Assembly (NCBI RefSeq): GCF_003383615.1
Contig: NZ_QNUL01000001.1
Coordinates: 1-64,000 of the forward strand
Length of the DNA: 64,000 bases
Origin: Dyadobacter luteus
GTDB taxonomy: Bacteria > Bacteroidota > Bacteroidia > Cytophagales > Spirosomataceae
Direction: 5' to 3'
Both the position numbers and the translations under genes were made by a program. The notes under the pieces are model-generated. The model was not told the DNA's origin. It saw only the letters and a list, made by a program, of their open reading frames with translations, and ran no database searches. Positions 55,572 through 64,000 of this stretch are shown one piece after another; positions within the stretch are counted from its first letter, which is position 1, and every line of letters begins with the position of its first letter.

Positions 55572-55811
55572 GTCTTTTAGACCTTAGCAAATACAGCTGC
55601 GCTAAACGTATCATTCCGATACAAATCAATCTTTTAATATTCTTCATTTAGTCAGCTGAGATTGCCGCGTATAGTCATGGCACGATTTGTGCTGTTACTA
55701 ACCTGAGTGCATTCCGCTCTAACAAATTCTATTTAAGGTCCAGCTTGCTTTTCGGGCCATTCATCCTATTTCTAATCAAACGTGCCTGCTTCTGTAAGCA
55801 CTTTGAACATT

Positions 55812-58049
55812 ATGAAAGATTATAATAATTCAAAAAATTCCGGAAGACTAATCATTGTTGCCTATCGACTACCTTTTAAAATTGTTCAGGAAGAAGACAA
55901 ATCCAGACTTGTGCAAAACTCGGGGGGATTGGTTTCTGCGGTATTATCGCTTGTGAGTGAACAAGAGGATTCGATCTTCAATGCAACCGAGAAAATACAA
56001 TGGGTTGGCTTTAGTGAAAATTCTCCTGAAGAACTGAAAGGGCAATCCATGACAAACGAATCTTTCCAGGCTCATCCGGTATTCATCTCTGATGAAATTA
56101 ACGAAAATTATTACGAAGGTTTCTGTAACAACCTTATTTGGCCGCTCTGCCATTATTTCCCTTCTCTGGCACGTTTCGACGATGCCTACTTCGACGCCTA
56201 CCAAACTGCCAATAAGCTCTTTTTTGATAAGGTAAATGAAATCATCCAACCGGGAGATGTGGTATGGGTGCAGGATTATCAGCTCATGTTATTACCTGAT
56301 ATGATCCGCCAGCAACATCCGTTAAACAAAATCGGCTTTTTCTTTCACATTCCTTTTCCTTCCTACGAACTTTTCAGAATGCTTCCAGTCAATTGGAGAA
56401 AAGCTATTGTAGATGGAATTCTTGGAGCTGACGTTGTGGGCTTTCATACCAATGACTATGTCGAGTACTTCCTGAAAGCTGCAAGACTCGTTTCGGGCTA
56501 TGGAAATAAGCTCCATTATATCAACATGAGCAACCGAATTGTTAAGGTCGATTCGTTCCCGATCAGCATTGATTTTGCGCAATTCAATAATGCATATGAC
56601 ACCTCTGAGGTGATATCAGCCCGGGAGGAAGCGAGAAGTTCTCTCAAAGAGAAAATAATATTCTCGGTGGACAGGCTCGACTATTCGAAAGGTATTTTAC
56701 ATCGACTACAAGGTTTCATGCGGTTTTTGGAAAACCATCCGGAGTGGCATGAGAGGGTCTGCTTTGTGATGGTAGTTGTTCCTTCCAGAGATACGATTGA
56801 ACAATACCAAAATATGAAGATGGAAATTGACCAGACAGTCGGAGCCATCAACGCAAGTTTTGGTAATATCTATTGGCAGCCGATCATTTATCAGTATCGT
56901 TCTATGAGTTATCATGAACTGGTGGGGATGTACACTGCCAGTGATATTGCACTGATCACGCCTGTCAGAGATGGGATGAATCTGGTATGTAAGGAATATG
57001 TTGCCAGTCGCAAGGACGAACAGGGTGTACTCATTCTAAGTGAAATGGCCGGAGCGGCTGAAGAGCTGGGAGAAGCGCTTATTATAAATCCACTTGATAA
57101 CCAGGGCATTGCAGATGCCATCAATGAGGCGTTGTTGATGGAGCCTGAGGAGCAACAAAAACGCATGAAAGCCATGCGTGAGCGGATTCATGACTACGAT
57201 GTGTTTGCATGGACCAATGATTTTTTTACCCAAATGCTTATGTTAGAACAAGAACACGAGAGATTAAAGCAAGTCTTCCTGACTAATAAAGGAATCGATA
57301 ATATCCGTAAGGCTTATGAAGCTACATCCAGAAGGATATTGTTTTTCGATTATGACGGTACGCTGGCACCGATCGTTCCGGATCCGGCCAAAGCTATCAT
57401 TTCCGAAGATATAAGAAAGTTGCTTCTTGATATTGCTAAACGGGATACTGTAGTAATCATCAGCGGGCGTGACAGAAGATTCCTGGATATTCATTTCAAG
57501 GATTTGCCTGTTCATATCATTGCTGAGCATGGTGCTTTGATTAAAACGAAGGGTAATGACGAATGGACTCTCAATGAAAGCTACGAAGAGAACTGGAAAG
57601 AAAGTATCAAACCAATATTGAATATGTATGCCAAAAGGTGTCCGGGTGCTTTCGTAGAAGAAAAAGAGACTTCACTTGCCTGGCATTACCGCACAGCCGA
57701 CGACAAAGAATATGCAGCACGGCGCGCGCAAGAGCTTTCATGGCAACTGAAAAATTTTATACAGCCGGAACTCAATCTACAGATTATTGACGGCAATAAG
57801 GTGGTAGAGGTGAAGAAGACTGCATTCAATAAGGGAACAGCAGCGCGCAGCTTTGTTGAAGAGAATGATTACGACTTTATTCTCGCGATCGGTGATGATA
57901 CCACGGACGAAGATATGTTTGAGGCCTTACCCGATACATCCTATACGATCAAGGTAGGGGACGATCTGTCGGCTGCCCGGAACCACATTCGGAACCAGGA
58001 GGAAGTGTTTCACTTTTTGAGCTTCATGGTTTCGAGTCTTCCTGAGTAA
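55812..58049 (+). CDS. otsAB: Bifunctional trehalose-6-phosphate synthase/phosphatase
   Basis: A 745-residue fusion, from the ATG at 55812 (a GTG at 55782 would add 10 residues). Residues about 1-475 are a GT20 synthase joining UDP-glucose and glucose-6-phosphate; WVQDYQLMLLP, GFFFHIPFPS and DRLDYSKG at 287-294 (phosphate-binding R288 and K293) are diagnostic. Residues about 495-745 are a HAD phosphatase with DYDGT at 513-517 (nucleophile D513, acid D515) and GDDTTDEDMF near the C-terminus. One protein thus makes trehalose from UDP-glucose. Fused forms are usual in Bacteroidota. It is transcribed alone and ends at a terminator. Confidence 0.95.
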   Translation: MKDYNNSKNSGRLIIVAYRLPFKIVQEEDKSRLVQNSGGLVSAVLSLVSEQEDSIFNATEKIQWVGFSENSPEELKGQSMTNESFQAHPVFISDEINENYYEGFCNNLIWPLCHYFPSLARFDDAYFDAYQTANKLFFDKVNEIIQPGDVVWVQDYQLMLLPDMIRQQHPLNKIGFFFHIPFPSYELFRMLPVNWRKAIVDGILGADVVGFHTNDYVEYFLKAARLVSGYGNKLHYINMSNRIVKVDSFPISIDFAQFNNAYDTSEVISAREEARSSLKEKIIFSVDRLDYSKGILHRLQGFMRFLENHPEWHERVCFVMVVVPSRDTIEQYQNMKMEIDQTVGAINASFGNIYWQPIIYQYRSMSYHELVGMYTASDIALITPVRDGMNLVCKEYVASRKDEQGVLILSEMAGAAEELGEALIINPLDNQGIADAINEALLMEPEEQQKRMKAMRERIHDYDVFAWTNDFFTQMLMLEQEHERLKQVFLTNKGIDNIRKAYEATSRRILFFDYDGTLAPIVPDPAKAIISEDIRKLLLDIAKRDTVVIISGRDRRFLDIHFKDLPVHIIAEHGALIKTKGNDEWTLNESYEENWKESIKPILNMYAKRCPGAFVEEKETSLAWHYRTADDKEYAARRAQELSWQLKNFIQPELNLQIIDGNKVVEVKKTAFNKGTAARSFVEENDYDFILAIGDDTTDEDMFEALPDTSYTIKVGDDLSAARNHIRNQEEVFHFLSFMVSSLPE

Positions 58050-58054
58050 ATGAA

Positions 58055-58088
58055 AAATGGGGATTGCCAATAACGGCGATCCCCATTT
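58055..58088 (+). terminator. Terminator after otsAB
   Basis: A 14-bp stem with one mismatch (58055-58068 with 58075-58088), starting 6 nt after the stop codon. It may also serve the convergent small gene at 58116. Confidence 0.75.
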
Positions 58089-58115
58089 CATAACGTTGAG
58101 TAGTAGCTGAACCTA

Positions 58116-58355
58116 TTAGTGAGAATCCGCCAAACTTTCCAATTTTACAAACTGGCATACATAACCACTCGATTTCAAGGCTGCTTGTATTCTTCTGAAA
58201 TCGGATAGGTCGGAGGTTAAGGTGAGAATGAAATCCTGAAAATCGTAAGCCCAATGTTTTACATTGAGTTGCTTAAGGCAGTCGTGCAATCGCTGAAACG
58301 ACCGGCTATTTTTAAGCGTAGTTCGAAATGAAATTTTATATGTTGTGCTCATCAA
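58116..58355 (-). CDS. Small hypothetical protein
   Basis: A 79-residue protein with two Met codons at the start (58355 or 58352). The predicted pattern strand-helix-strand-strand-helix-strand (TYKISFRT, LHDCLKQLNV, ILTLTSD, RRIQAALKSSG, VCQFVKL) resembles a ferredoxin-like fold as in heavy-metal-associated or ACT-type domains, but the CxxC metal motif is absent. No function is known. Transcribed alone between terminators. Confidence 0.6.
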   Translation of the reverse strand: MMSTTYKISFRTTLKNSRSFQRLHDCLKQLNVKHWAYDFQDFILTLTSDLSDFRRIQAALKSSGYVCQFVKLESLADSH

Positions 58356-58456
58356 TGTAACTGTAAAATTTATCCTTAAATGATATTCAAAGATGCATTC
58401 TATTTATAATAATTCCAAATAAAAATAATTGATTTTCTTTATTGGAAGTAAAAAAT

Positions 58457-58497
58457 AAAAGCTTCGCACCGGAACATCCGAAAGTTGCGAAGCTTTT
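58457..58497 (-). terminator. Terminator of the HxC-enzyme operon
   Basis: A perfect 12-bp stem (58457-58468 with 58486-58497) is followed on the minus strand by a T-rich run. It ends the permease-RidA-PLP enzyme transcript. Confidence 0.8.
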
Positions 58498-58623
58498 ACT
58501 TAAAACAGATTAAGCCAATATTATTTTACAGAAAACAGTACACTTCAATGTGAAGCTCGGTCGTTTCCAGGCATTCACTACCAGATCAAAATAAACTTTG
58601 ATACGTAATACAATTATCCCAAA

Positions 58624-59733
58624 CTAAACCAGAATACGTCTGCTTCTTGCGGCAATTTCCCATTCTGCAACTGAGTTATTGTTCTCAATCACCGTAGCAT
58701 AATTGTGCAGAGCTACCGTCGGGCAGATATGATAGGGGAGAGCATAGCAAACTTTGCCGATCTCTATCTCTTCCCACTGATCAAGCCCCACTTCCAGTAC
58801 ACCATGTTCCTCACTCTGACTAATTACTTTGTAACCGTCCAGATTCAGAATTTTGAATCGCTTTTCAATAGGATTTTCGGCAGCCACAGCTTTATGACCT
58901 AAATCAATAGTTATAATTCCTGGCTTTGGCTTCGAAATAACTCTTGTAAGTAACAATGCGGCGTGATCGAAAGATTGCTCAGGAAGTTTTAACTGATAGC
59001 CCCAATCCCAAAGCACATTGGTTCCAGGGCTAAGGTACACGTCAGGTCTTTGCACATGAACTGTAAAGGACGGAGAACCTCCCGCAATAACCATGGGCTG
59101 TAAGCCTTCCTGAGATACGAAAGTATTCAACAGTTCACGAACTGTATCAAACGCCTGATCAACATGACTCTTACGCTCAGCAAAATCAGAATCCCCGATA
59201 TGACCGTCATAAACATGAACACCTGCAACAATCAGGTTCTTAAATTGTTGAAGATTACTCAAAAGCTCCGGTAAGGCATCATCTGTAATATGCCCGGTAC
59301 GATTCATGCCGTTGTTGACGTCAATGAATACAGACAGCCGAATATCGTTCTCCTCAGCGAGCGCATTGAACGAGTGAGCCGTATTTTCATTATCAACCAG
59401 GCAAAAAAACTGAACATCGTTATAAGCTTTGGTCAGCGCAACAAGGCGTTTTTGATTGGGGCCAACCAGCTGGTATGCCAGCAAAATCCATTTAGCACCA
59501 GCCTGAGCGAGCATTTCTGCTTCTGCAATAGTGGCACATTTGAACTTGGTTATCCCTTTTGCCAACTGCAGTTGTACTACTTCGCCGCACTTGTGGGTTT
59601 TGACATGAGGAATCAGCCTATCCGGACCACCAGCAATGCTGATCATCTTGTCAATATTGGATTCTATTCTGGCTTTGTAGAACAGGAGTGAAGGCGATAG
59701 AATATTATCGGTGTGGTCAATTTGATACCACAT
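58624..59733 (-). CDS. Fold-type III PLP enzyme, D-serine dehydratase/D-threonine aldolase-like
   Basis: A 369-residue protein with an alanine-racemase-like barrel: K45 in PHVKTHK should bind PLP. The C-terminal domain has H335 and C337 in YHICPTVALH. In this family the metal pair is His-x-Cys in eukaryotic-type zinc D-serine dehydratases and His-x-Asp in D-threonine aldolases (known from those enzymes). The HxC form therefore favours D-serine (or D-threonine) dehydratase activity, giving an enamine that hydrolyses to a 2-oxo acid. The neighbours (RidA-like, GntP-type permease) fit that chemistry. The common database label would be D-TA family PLP-dependent enzyme. Confidence 0.85.
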   Translation of the reverse strand: MWYQIDHTDNILSPSLLFYKARIESNIDKMISIAGGPDRLIPHVKTHKCGEVVQLQLAKGITKFKCATIAEAEMLAQAGAKWILLAYQLVGPNQKRLVALTKAYNDVQFFCLVDNENTAHSFNALAEENDIRLSVFIDVNNGMNRTGHITDDALPELLSNLQQFKNLIVAGVHVYDGHIGDSDFAERKSHVDQAFDTVRELLNTFVSQEGLQPMVIAGGSPSFTVHVQRPDVYLSPGTNVLWDWGYQLKLPEQSFDHAALLLTRVISKPKPGIITIDLGHKAVAAENPIEKRFKILNLDGYKVISQSEEHGVLEVGLDQWEEIEIGKVCYALPYHICPTVALHNYATVIENNNSVAEWEIAARSRRILV

Positions 59734-59786
59734 ATGGTAATGAGAGTAAAGTGAAAAGATAGTGTAATGCTTTAAAGAAGGGACTT

Positions 59787-60254
59787 CTAAACTTCAAGTT
59801 CAAACATTGCCTCTATTTCTACCGGAATATTATCAGGTAAGGAGCCCATTCCTACTGCACTGCGAACACCGATACCATTTTCCTCACCCCAAATCTTAGC
59901 AAATAATTCGCTGCAACCATTGATAATATAAGGATGCCTTTCAAAATCTGCAGTACAGTTCACCATACCCAGGATCTTCACTACACGTTTAATTCTGTCC
60001 AGACTTCCAATATTTGCTTTCAGGGTTGAAAGAATTGTAAGTCCAACCTGTTCGGCTGCTTTTTTCCCTGCTTCAATATCCATATCCTCACCGATACGAC
60101 CGATGATCAGAGAACCATCGTCCTGCACCGTTCCATGTCCGGATACATAAAGCCAGCGTTCGTCCACAATCAGGTAAGGTTTGTAAACTCCCAAAGGCTT
60201 AGGGGCAGGCGGAAGCGAAAGACCTAGTTTTTCAAAATTTGATTCGGCGCTCAT
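59787..60254 (-). CDS. RidA-family (YjgF/UK114) protein
   Basis: A 155-residue member of the Rid superfamily with a 20-residue N-terminal extension (SLPPAPKPLGVYKP). R131 in GVRSAVGMGSLP corresponds to the substrate-carboxylate-binding Arg of RidA, and E147/E149 to the catalytic-side acid. RidA hydrolyses enamine/imine intermediates such as 2-aminoacrylate made by PLP dehydratases, protecting PLP enzymes. It lies 53 nt upstream of the PLP enzyme, on the same strand, which suits that role. Subfamily (Rid1-7) is not certain. Confidence 0.88.
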   Translation of the reverse strand: MSAESNFEKLGLSLPPAPKPLGVYKPYLIVDERWLYVSGHGTVQDDGSLIIGRIGEDMDIEAGKKAAEQVGLTILSTLKANIGSLDRIKRVVKILGMVNCTADFERHPYIINGCSELFAKIWGEENGIGVRSAVGMGSLPDNIPVEIEAMFELEV

Positions 60255-60297
60255 AAGTTAAATTTCCTGTTGATATAATTTCAATAATTCTAAAACC

Positions 60298-61602
60298 TTA
60301 AATAAACAAATTTAAAATGAGAACGCCCACGAGTCCCATAATAGAAACAATCGTTTCCATTACTGACCAGGTCAACAGGGTGTCTTTGATACTGAGATTG
60401 AAATATTCCTTAAAAAGCCAGAATCCACCGTCGTTTACATGGGAGAACATAAGGCTGCCAGAGCCAATTGCCAAAACCAGCAGCTCGGGAGAAACGGTAG
60501 AATGAACAAGTAATGGAGATAGAATTCCTACGGTTGTCAACCCGGCAACAGTTGCGGAACCAACACAAACTCTGATAATCGCAGCAATTCCCCAGCTCAG
60601 CAGAAGCGGAGAAACAGCAACGTCTTTCAGACTTTCCGCTATATAATTGCTCACTCCACCCACCGTCATTATTTCTTTAAAAACCCCTGCACCTGCGATG
60701 ATCAGCAATATTACTGATACACCTTTGAAAGCTTCTTCCATCGATTTTGTAATCGCTTTCATGTTCATCCCGCGTGTTATTCCAAGCGAATAAGCGGCGA
60801 ATAGCACAGATAGCAACATTCCAAAATAAGGTTCAGCCAAAAGTGCAACAAGGGTATTACCAGGCATCACACTCTTCAGGGCTGACATACTTGTGAGCAA
60901 AAAGACAGGAAGAAGCGCAGTTACAATACTGATACCAAGTCCCGGTAATTCATGAGATGGACGTGGTTTTACATTAAACAGATCTTCGTCTGGTTTAGGC
61001 TGAAACTTTTTAAGTGTTTTACCGAAGACAGGTCCGGCAATGGCTATAGCAGGAATAGAAACCATTAAACCATACAGCAAAGTTTTACCCAGATCAGCAT
61101 TCAGCTGACTTGCGATTGCAGCCGGCGACGGGTGAGGAGGAAGATAACCGTGCGCAACCGACAGGGCGGATAGCATTGGTACTCCTATATATAAGAGCGG
61201 TAGTTTTGCAGTAGCGCTGATCATAAAGATGAGCGGAATAACAATTACAAAACCGGCATTGTAAAAAAGTGGAATCCCGATTACAAAACCCGCTAGCGCC
61301 ATTCCCCATTGAATATTTTTGGTGCCGAAAATACCGATCAGCGCATCGGTTATCCTTTGAGCTGCTCCGCTATCAGCCACCATTTTACCAAGCATTGCTC
61401 CAAACCCCACAATCAGAACCAGATCTCCCAGCGTGCCGCCAACTCCTTTCTGTATAGCTTTTCCGATAGTCGCAACATCCAGTCCGCTTGCAAGTCCCAG
61501 ACCGATTGATATTAGAAGAAATGAAATAAAAGTGTCAATTTTTAGCCATGCAATAAGCAAAACAAGAAGAATGATGGCAAGAAAAGTAAGTAGTAAAGGC
61601 AT
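60298..61602 (-). CDS. GntP-family permease (gluconate/D-serine type)
   Basis: A 434-residue inner-membrane transporter of about 12 helices. GFGAMLGKMVADSGAAQRI, the HGYLPPHPSPAA loop and GSGSLMFSHVNDGGFWLFKE are hallmarks of GntP proteins. The family includes gluconate:H+ symporters and the D-serine permease DsdX. It heads an operon with a RidA protein and an HxC-type PLP enzyme (43 and 53 nt gaps), so D-serine or a related D-amino acid is the better guess for its substrate, and gluconate the alternative. Confidence 0.9.
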   Translation of the reverse strand: MPLLLTFLAIILLVLLIAWLKIDTFISFLLISIGLGLASGLDVATIGKAIQKGVGGTLGDLVLIVGFGAMLGKMVADSGAAQRITDALIGIFGTKNIQWGMALAGFVIGIPLFYNAGFVIVIPLIFMISATAKLPLLYIGVPMLSALSVAHGYLPPHPSPAAIASQLNADLGKTLLYGLMVSIPAIAIAGPVFGKTLKKFQPKPDEDLFNVKPRPSHELPGLGISIVTALLPVFLLTSMSALKSVMPGNTLVALLAEPYFGMLLSVLFAAYSLGITRGMNMKAITKSMEEAFKGVSVILLIIAGAGVFKEIMTVGGVSNYIAESLKDVAVSPLLLSWGIAAIIRVCVGSATVAGLTTVGILSPLLVHSTVSPELLVLAIGSGSLMFSHVNDGGFWLFKEYFNLSIKDTLLTWSVMETIVSIMGLVGVLILNLFI

Positions 61603-61882
61603 TATCGATAGGTTTGAAACGTGAACTTCCTACTATAAGAATAGAGTAACCGAAATTTAATGCTCAGGATGCATTTAACTTTTTCTTAAATCACTCTAAG
61701 CGTCGAAAGCGCTGTATCACACCAATATACAATTGACAGCCTGAATAGGCTTCAAATAGTTTGTCCAAGTGCCCAAAAATGACGAAATTTGAATCCTTAT
61801 AACTAACTATTTTGGATTAATCACGTGAGGCTTGGTATAATTCCAATTTCTCACATAAATTCTGATTCTTTTCTGATTATCT

Positions 61883-64000
61883 ATGGCAGAATCTCCTGGT
61901 GAAAACATTATTCCCATCAATATTGAGGAAGAAATGCGTGGTGCGTATATCGATTATTCGATGTCCGTTATTATTTCCCGTGCCCTTCCTGACGTAAGAG
62001 ATGGTTTAAAACCTGTACACCGCCGCGTTTTATATGGTATGTCCGATTTGGGTGTTAATTACAACAGAGCCCATAAAAAATCTGCGCGTATCGTTGGTGA
62101 AGTATTAGGAAAGTATCACCCACATGGTGACTCATCGGTGTACAACACCATGGTACGTATGGCTCAACCGTGGTCATTGCGTTACCCACTTGTTGACGGA
62201 CAGGGGAACTTCGGATCAGTGGATGGTGACAACCCCGCTGCAATGCGTTACACAGAAGCACGCCTGAAAAGGCTGGCTGATGAATTATTAAACGATTTGG
62301 GTAAAGACACTGTTGACTTTCAACCCAACTTTGATGATTCACTTTCTGAGCCGTCTGTCCTTCCTGCCAAATTCCCCAACCTCCTGGTAAACGGTTCTTC
62401 CGGTATTGCTGTCGGTATGGCTACCAACATGGCTCCGCACAATCTTTCCGAAGTCATTGACGGAGTTTTGGCTTATATCGACAATTCCGAAATTACTATT
62501 CCTGAATTGATGGAGCATGTAAAAGCTCCTGACTTTCCAACGGGTGGAACAATATACGGTTATCAGGGAGTAAGATCTGCTTTCGAAACGGGGCGTGGAA
62601 GTATCATTATTCGTTCAAAAGCGAATTTTGAGGTTTCCAAAACTGGTAAGGAACAGATTATCATTACCGAAATTCCATACATGACCAATAAGGCCGCAAT
62701 GATTGAAAGAATTGCAGGACTTATTAATGATAAAAAATTAGATGGAATCTCTGACATCCGTGATGAGTCGGACAGAGAAGGGATGCGTATCGTTTTCGAT
62801 TTGAAAAAAGATGCGATTCCTAATATTGTATTGAACCACCTTTACAAATACACTCCGCTTCAATCTTCATTCGGCGTAAACAATGTCGCCCTTGTAAAAG
62901 GTCGTCCTGTTCTGCTGAACCTGAAAGATCTGATTAAACATTATGTAGAACACCGTGTCGTTGTAATCACCCGTCGTACTGAGTACGAACTTCGTGAAGC
63001 AGAAAAACGTGCACACATTTTGCAAGGATTGCTGATCGCCCTGGACAACCTGGATGCGGTAATCAATCTGATCAGAAACGCGCGTGATCCGGAAACTGCG
63101 AAGAATGGCTTGATAGAGCAATTCGGGTTAAGTGAAATTCAGGCAAAAGCAATCCTTGAACTTCGTTTACAACGTCTTACAGGTCTTGAAAGAGAGAAAA
63201 TTGTAAAAGAGTACGAAGAGATCATGGCTTTGATCACTGACTTGCGCGATATTCTTGCTAATGAATGGCGTAAGTTTGAAATCATCAAAACCGAGCTTGC
63301 CGAAATTAAAGATCGTTATGGTGATGCCCGTCGTACGGCTATCGAATTTGCTGCAGAAGAATTCAGCGATGAAGACATGATTCCGGATGATGAAATGTTG
63401 ATCACTATTTCTCATGAGGGATATATTAAACGTACTCCGCTTGCAGAATACCGTACTCAAACAAGAGGTGGGGTTGGATCACGTGGTGTGAAAACAAAGG
63501 ATTCTGATTTTACAGAACATTTGTTCTCAGCAACTATGCTCAACTACCTGTTGATATTTACAGAGTATGGAAAATTATTCTGGATGAAGGTTTACGAAGT
63601 TCCGGAAGGAAGTAAAACTTCAAAAGGCCGCCCGATTCAGAATCTTATCAGCCTGGAGAACGGTGATTCGATACGTTCAGTAATTAATGTGAAGACGCTG
63701 ACTAATGAGGATTATATCAAAAATAACTACCTCATTATGTGTACAGAACAGGGAACTATCAAGAAGACTTTGCTCGAAGCATATTCCCGTCCACGTACCA
63801 ATGGTATCATCGCAATCTCAATCAATGAGGGTGACAGACTGCTGAATGTTGCACTAACCAACGGTGACAATGATATCGTTATCGCCTCAAGTGCGGGTCG
63901 CGCAGTACGTTTCAACGAAACAGGAGTGAGACCGATGGGAAGAACTGCAGCAGGTGTGCGTGGTATCAACCTTACTGACTCAGGTAACAAAGTGATCGGT
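61883..64000 (+). CDS. gyrA: DNA gyrase subunit A (3' end outside the window)
   Basis: The first 706 codons of a type IIA topoisomerase A subunit that introduces negative supercoils with GyrB. The catalytic tyrosine is Y123 in AAMRYTE. The quinolone region reads [13 protein letters not shown]84 equals E. coli S83 and N88 equals D87. The beta-propeller domain starts near 505, and [10 protein letters not shown] at 526-535 stands where the GyrA box should be, a degenerate form of QRRGGKG; the [18 protein letters not shown] start is of the GyrA type rather than ParC. No stop codon lies within the window. Confidence 0.93.
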   Translation, partial: MAESPGENIIPINIEEEMRGAYIDYSMSVIISRALPDVRDGLKPVHRRVLYGMSDLGVNYNRAHKKSARIVGEVLGKYHPHGDSSVYNTMVRMAQPWSLRYPLVDGQGNFGSVDGDNPAAMRYTEARLKRLADELLNDLGKDTVDFQPNFDDSLSEPSVLPAKFPNLLVNGSSGIAVGMATNMAPHNLSEVIDGVLAYIDNSEITIPELMEHVKAPDFPTGGTIYGYQGVRSAFETGRGSIIIRSKANFEVSKTGKEQIIITEIPYMTNKAAMIERIAGLINDKKLDGISDIRDESDREGMRIVFDLKKDAIPNIVLNHLYKYTPLQSSFGVNNVALVKGRPVLLNLKDLIKHYVEHRVVVITRRTEYELREAEKRAHILQGLLIALDNLDAVINLIRNARDPETAKNGLIEQFGLSEIQAKAILELRLQRLTGLEREKIVKEYEEIMALITDLRDILANEWRKFEIIKTELAEIKDRYGDARRTAIEFAAEEFSDEDMIPDDEMLITISHEGYIKRTPLAEYRTQTRGGVGSRGVKTKDSDFTEHLFSATMLNYLLIFTEYGKLFWMKVYEVPEGSKTSKGRPIQNLISLENGDSIRSVINVKTLTNEDYIKNNYLIMCTEQGTIKKTLLEAYSRPRTNGIIAISINEGDRLLNVALTNGDNDIVIASSAGRAVRFNETGVRPMGRTAAGVRGINLTDSGNKVIG

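Overview
The window looks like a chromosomal segment of a member of the Bacteroidota, most likely Cytophagales (Spirosomaceae/Dyadobacter-like; the genus is a guess). Reasons: several promoters fit the Bacteroidota consensus TTTG-N19-21-TAnnTTTG. The gene families are typical of the phylum: a BatE-like TPR/SH3 protein, a BlaI/M56 pair, a DUF349 protein, a CHRD lipoprotein, SemiSWEET, VF530, a CbpA/CbpM pair, and cytosolic TPR and PAS histidine kinases. Housekeeping genes present are gyrA (cut by the right edge), gltA, miaA, pdxH, and tRNA-Thr and tRNA-Lys pairs. I see no insertion sequence, prophage, integrase or CRISPR array.

Layout. 0.2-9.7 kb: a lipoprotein, a luciferase-like monooxygenase, a membrane protein, a two-subunit Tat-exported molybdenum hydroxylase, several broken small genes, and an AraC regulator followed by a short-chain dehydrogenase. 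9.8-21.6 kb: a VOC protein, trehalase, an SDR plus GH63 glucosidase pair, a PAS histidine kinase with its receiver protein, and a TPR histidine kinase. 21.8-28.7 kb: an AraC regulator, an alpha/beta hydrolase, a second (three-subunit, cytoplasmic, PaoABC-like) molybdenum hydroxylase and a lone receiver protein. 29.2-37 kb: a carbohydrate/stress region with heavy gene decay (GH13 amylase, luciferase-like, glycosyltransferase and glycosidase fragments) around intact YciE-like, SemiSWEET and glgX genes. 37.4-39 kb: small ORFs and a tRNA-Lys cluster. 39-53 kb: mostly housekeeping genes, a DEAD helicase, the CbpA/CbpM chaperone pair, an isochorismatase-like hydrolase, miaA, gltA, a BlaI/M56-POTRA pair and pdxH. 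53-64 kb: DUF349 protein, tRNA-Thr pair, an OtsA-OtsB fusion, a permease/RidA/HxC-type PLP enzyme operon that reads as D-serine catabolism, and gyrA.

How the genes fit together. Trehalose recurs: OtsAB makes it, the GH37 trehalase splits it, and a decayed GH13 enzyme and GlgX belong to the same alpha-glucan economy. Two unrelated xanthine-dehydrogenase-family enzymes work in different compartments. The most striking points are: (1) a set of deletion junctions that fuse the start of one gene to the end of the next same-strand gene, including an amylase pseudogene whose catalytic-Glu codon became TAA; (2) a BlaR1-like M56 metallopeptidase carrying two BamA-like POTRA domains, preceded by a consensus promoter so close to the blaI ATG that the mRNA is probably leaderless; (3) a GntP/RidA/HxC-enzyme operon; (4) a tRNA-Thr promoter whose -7 box sits in the loop of a perfect 17-bp inverted repeat; and (5) a degenerate tRNA-like element leading the tRNA-Lys transcript.
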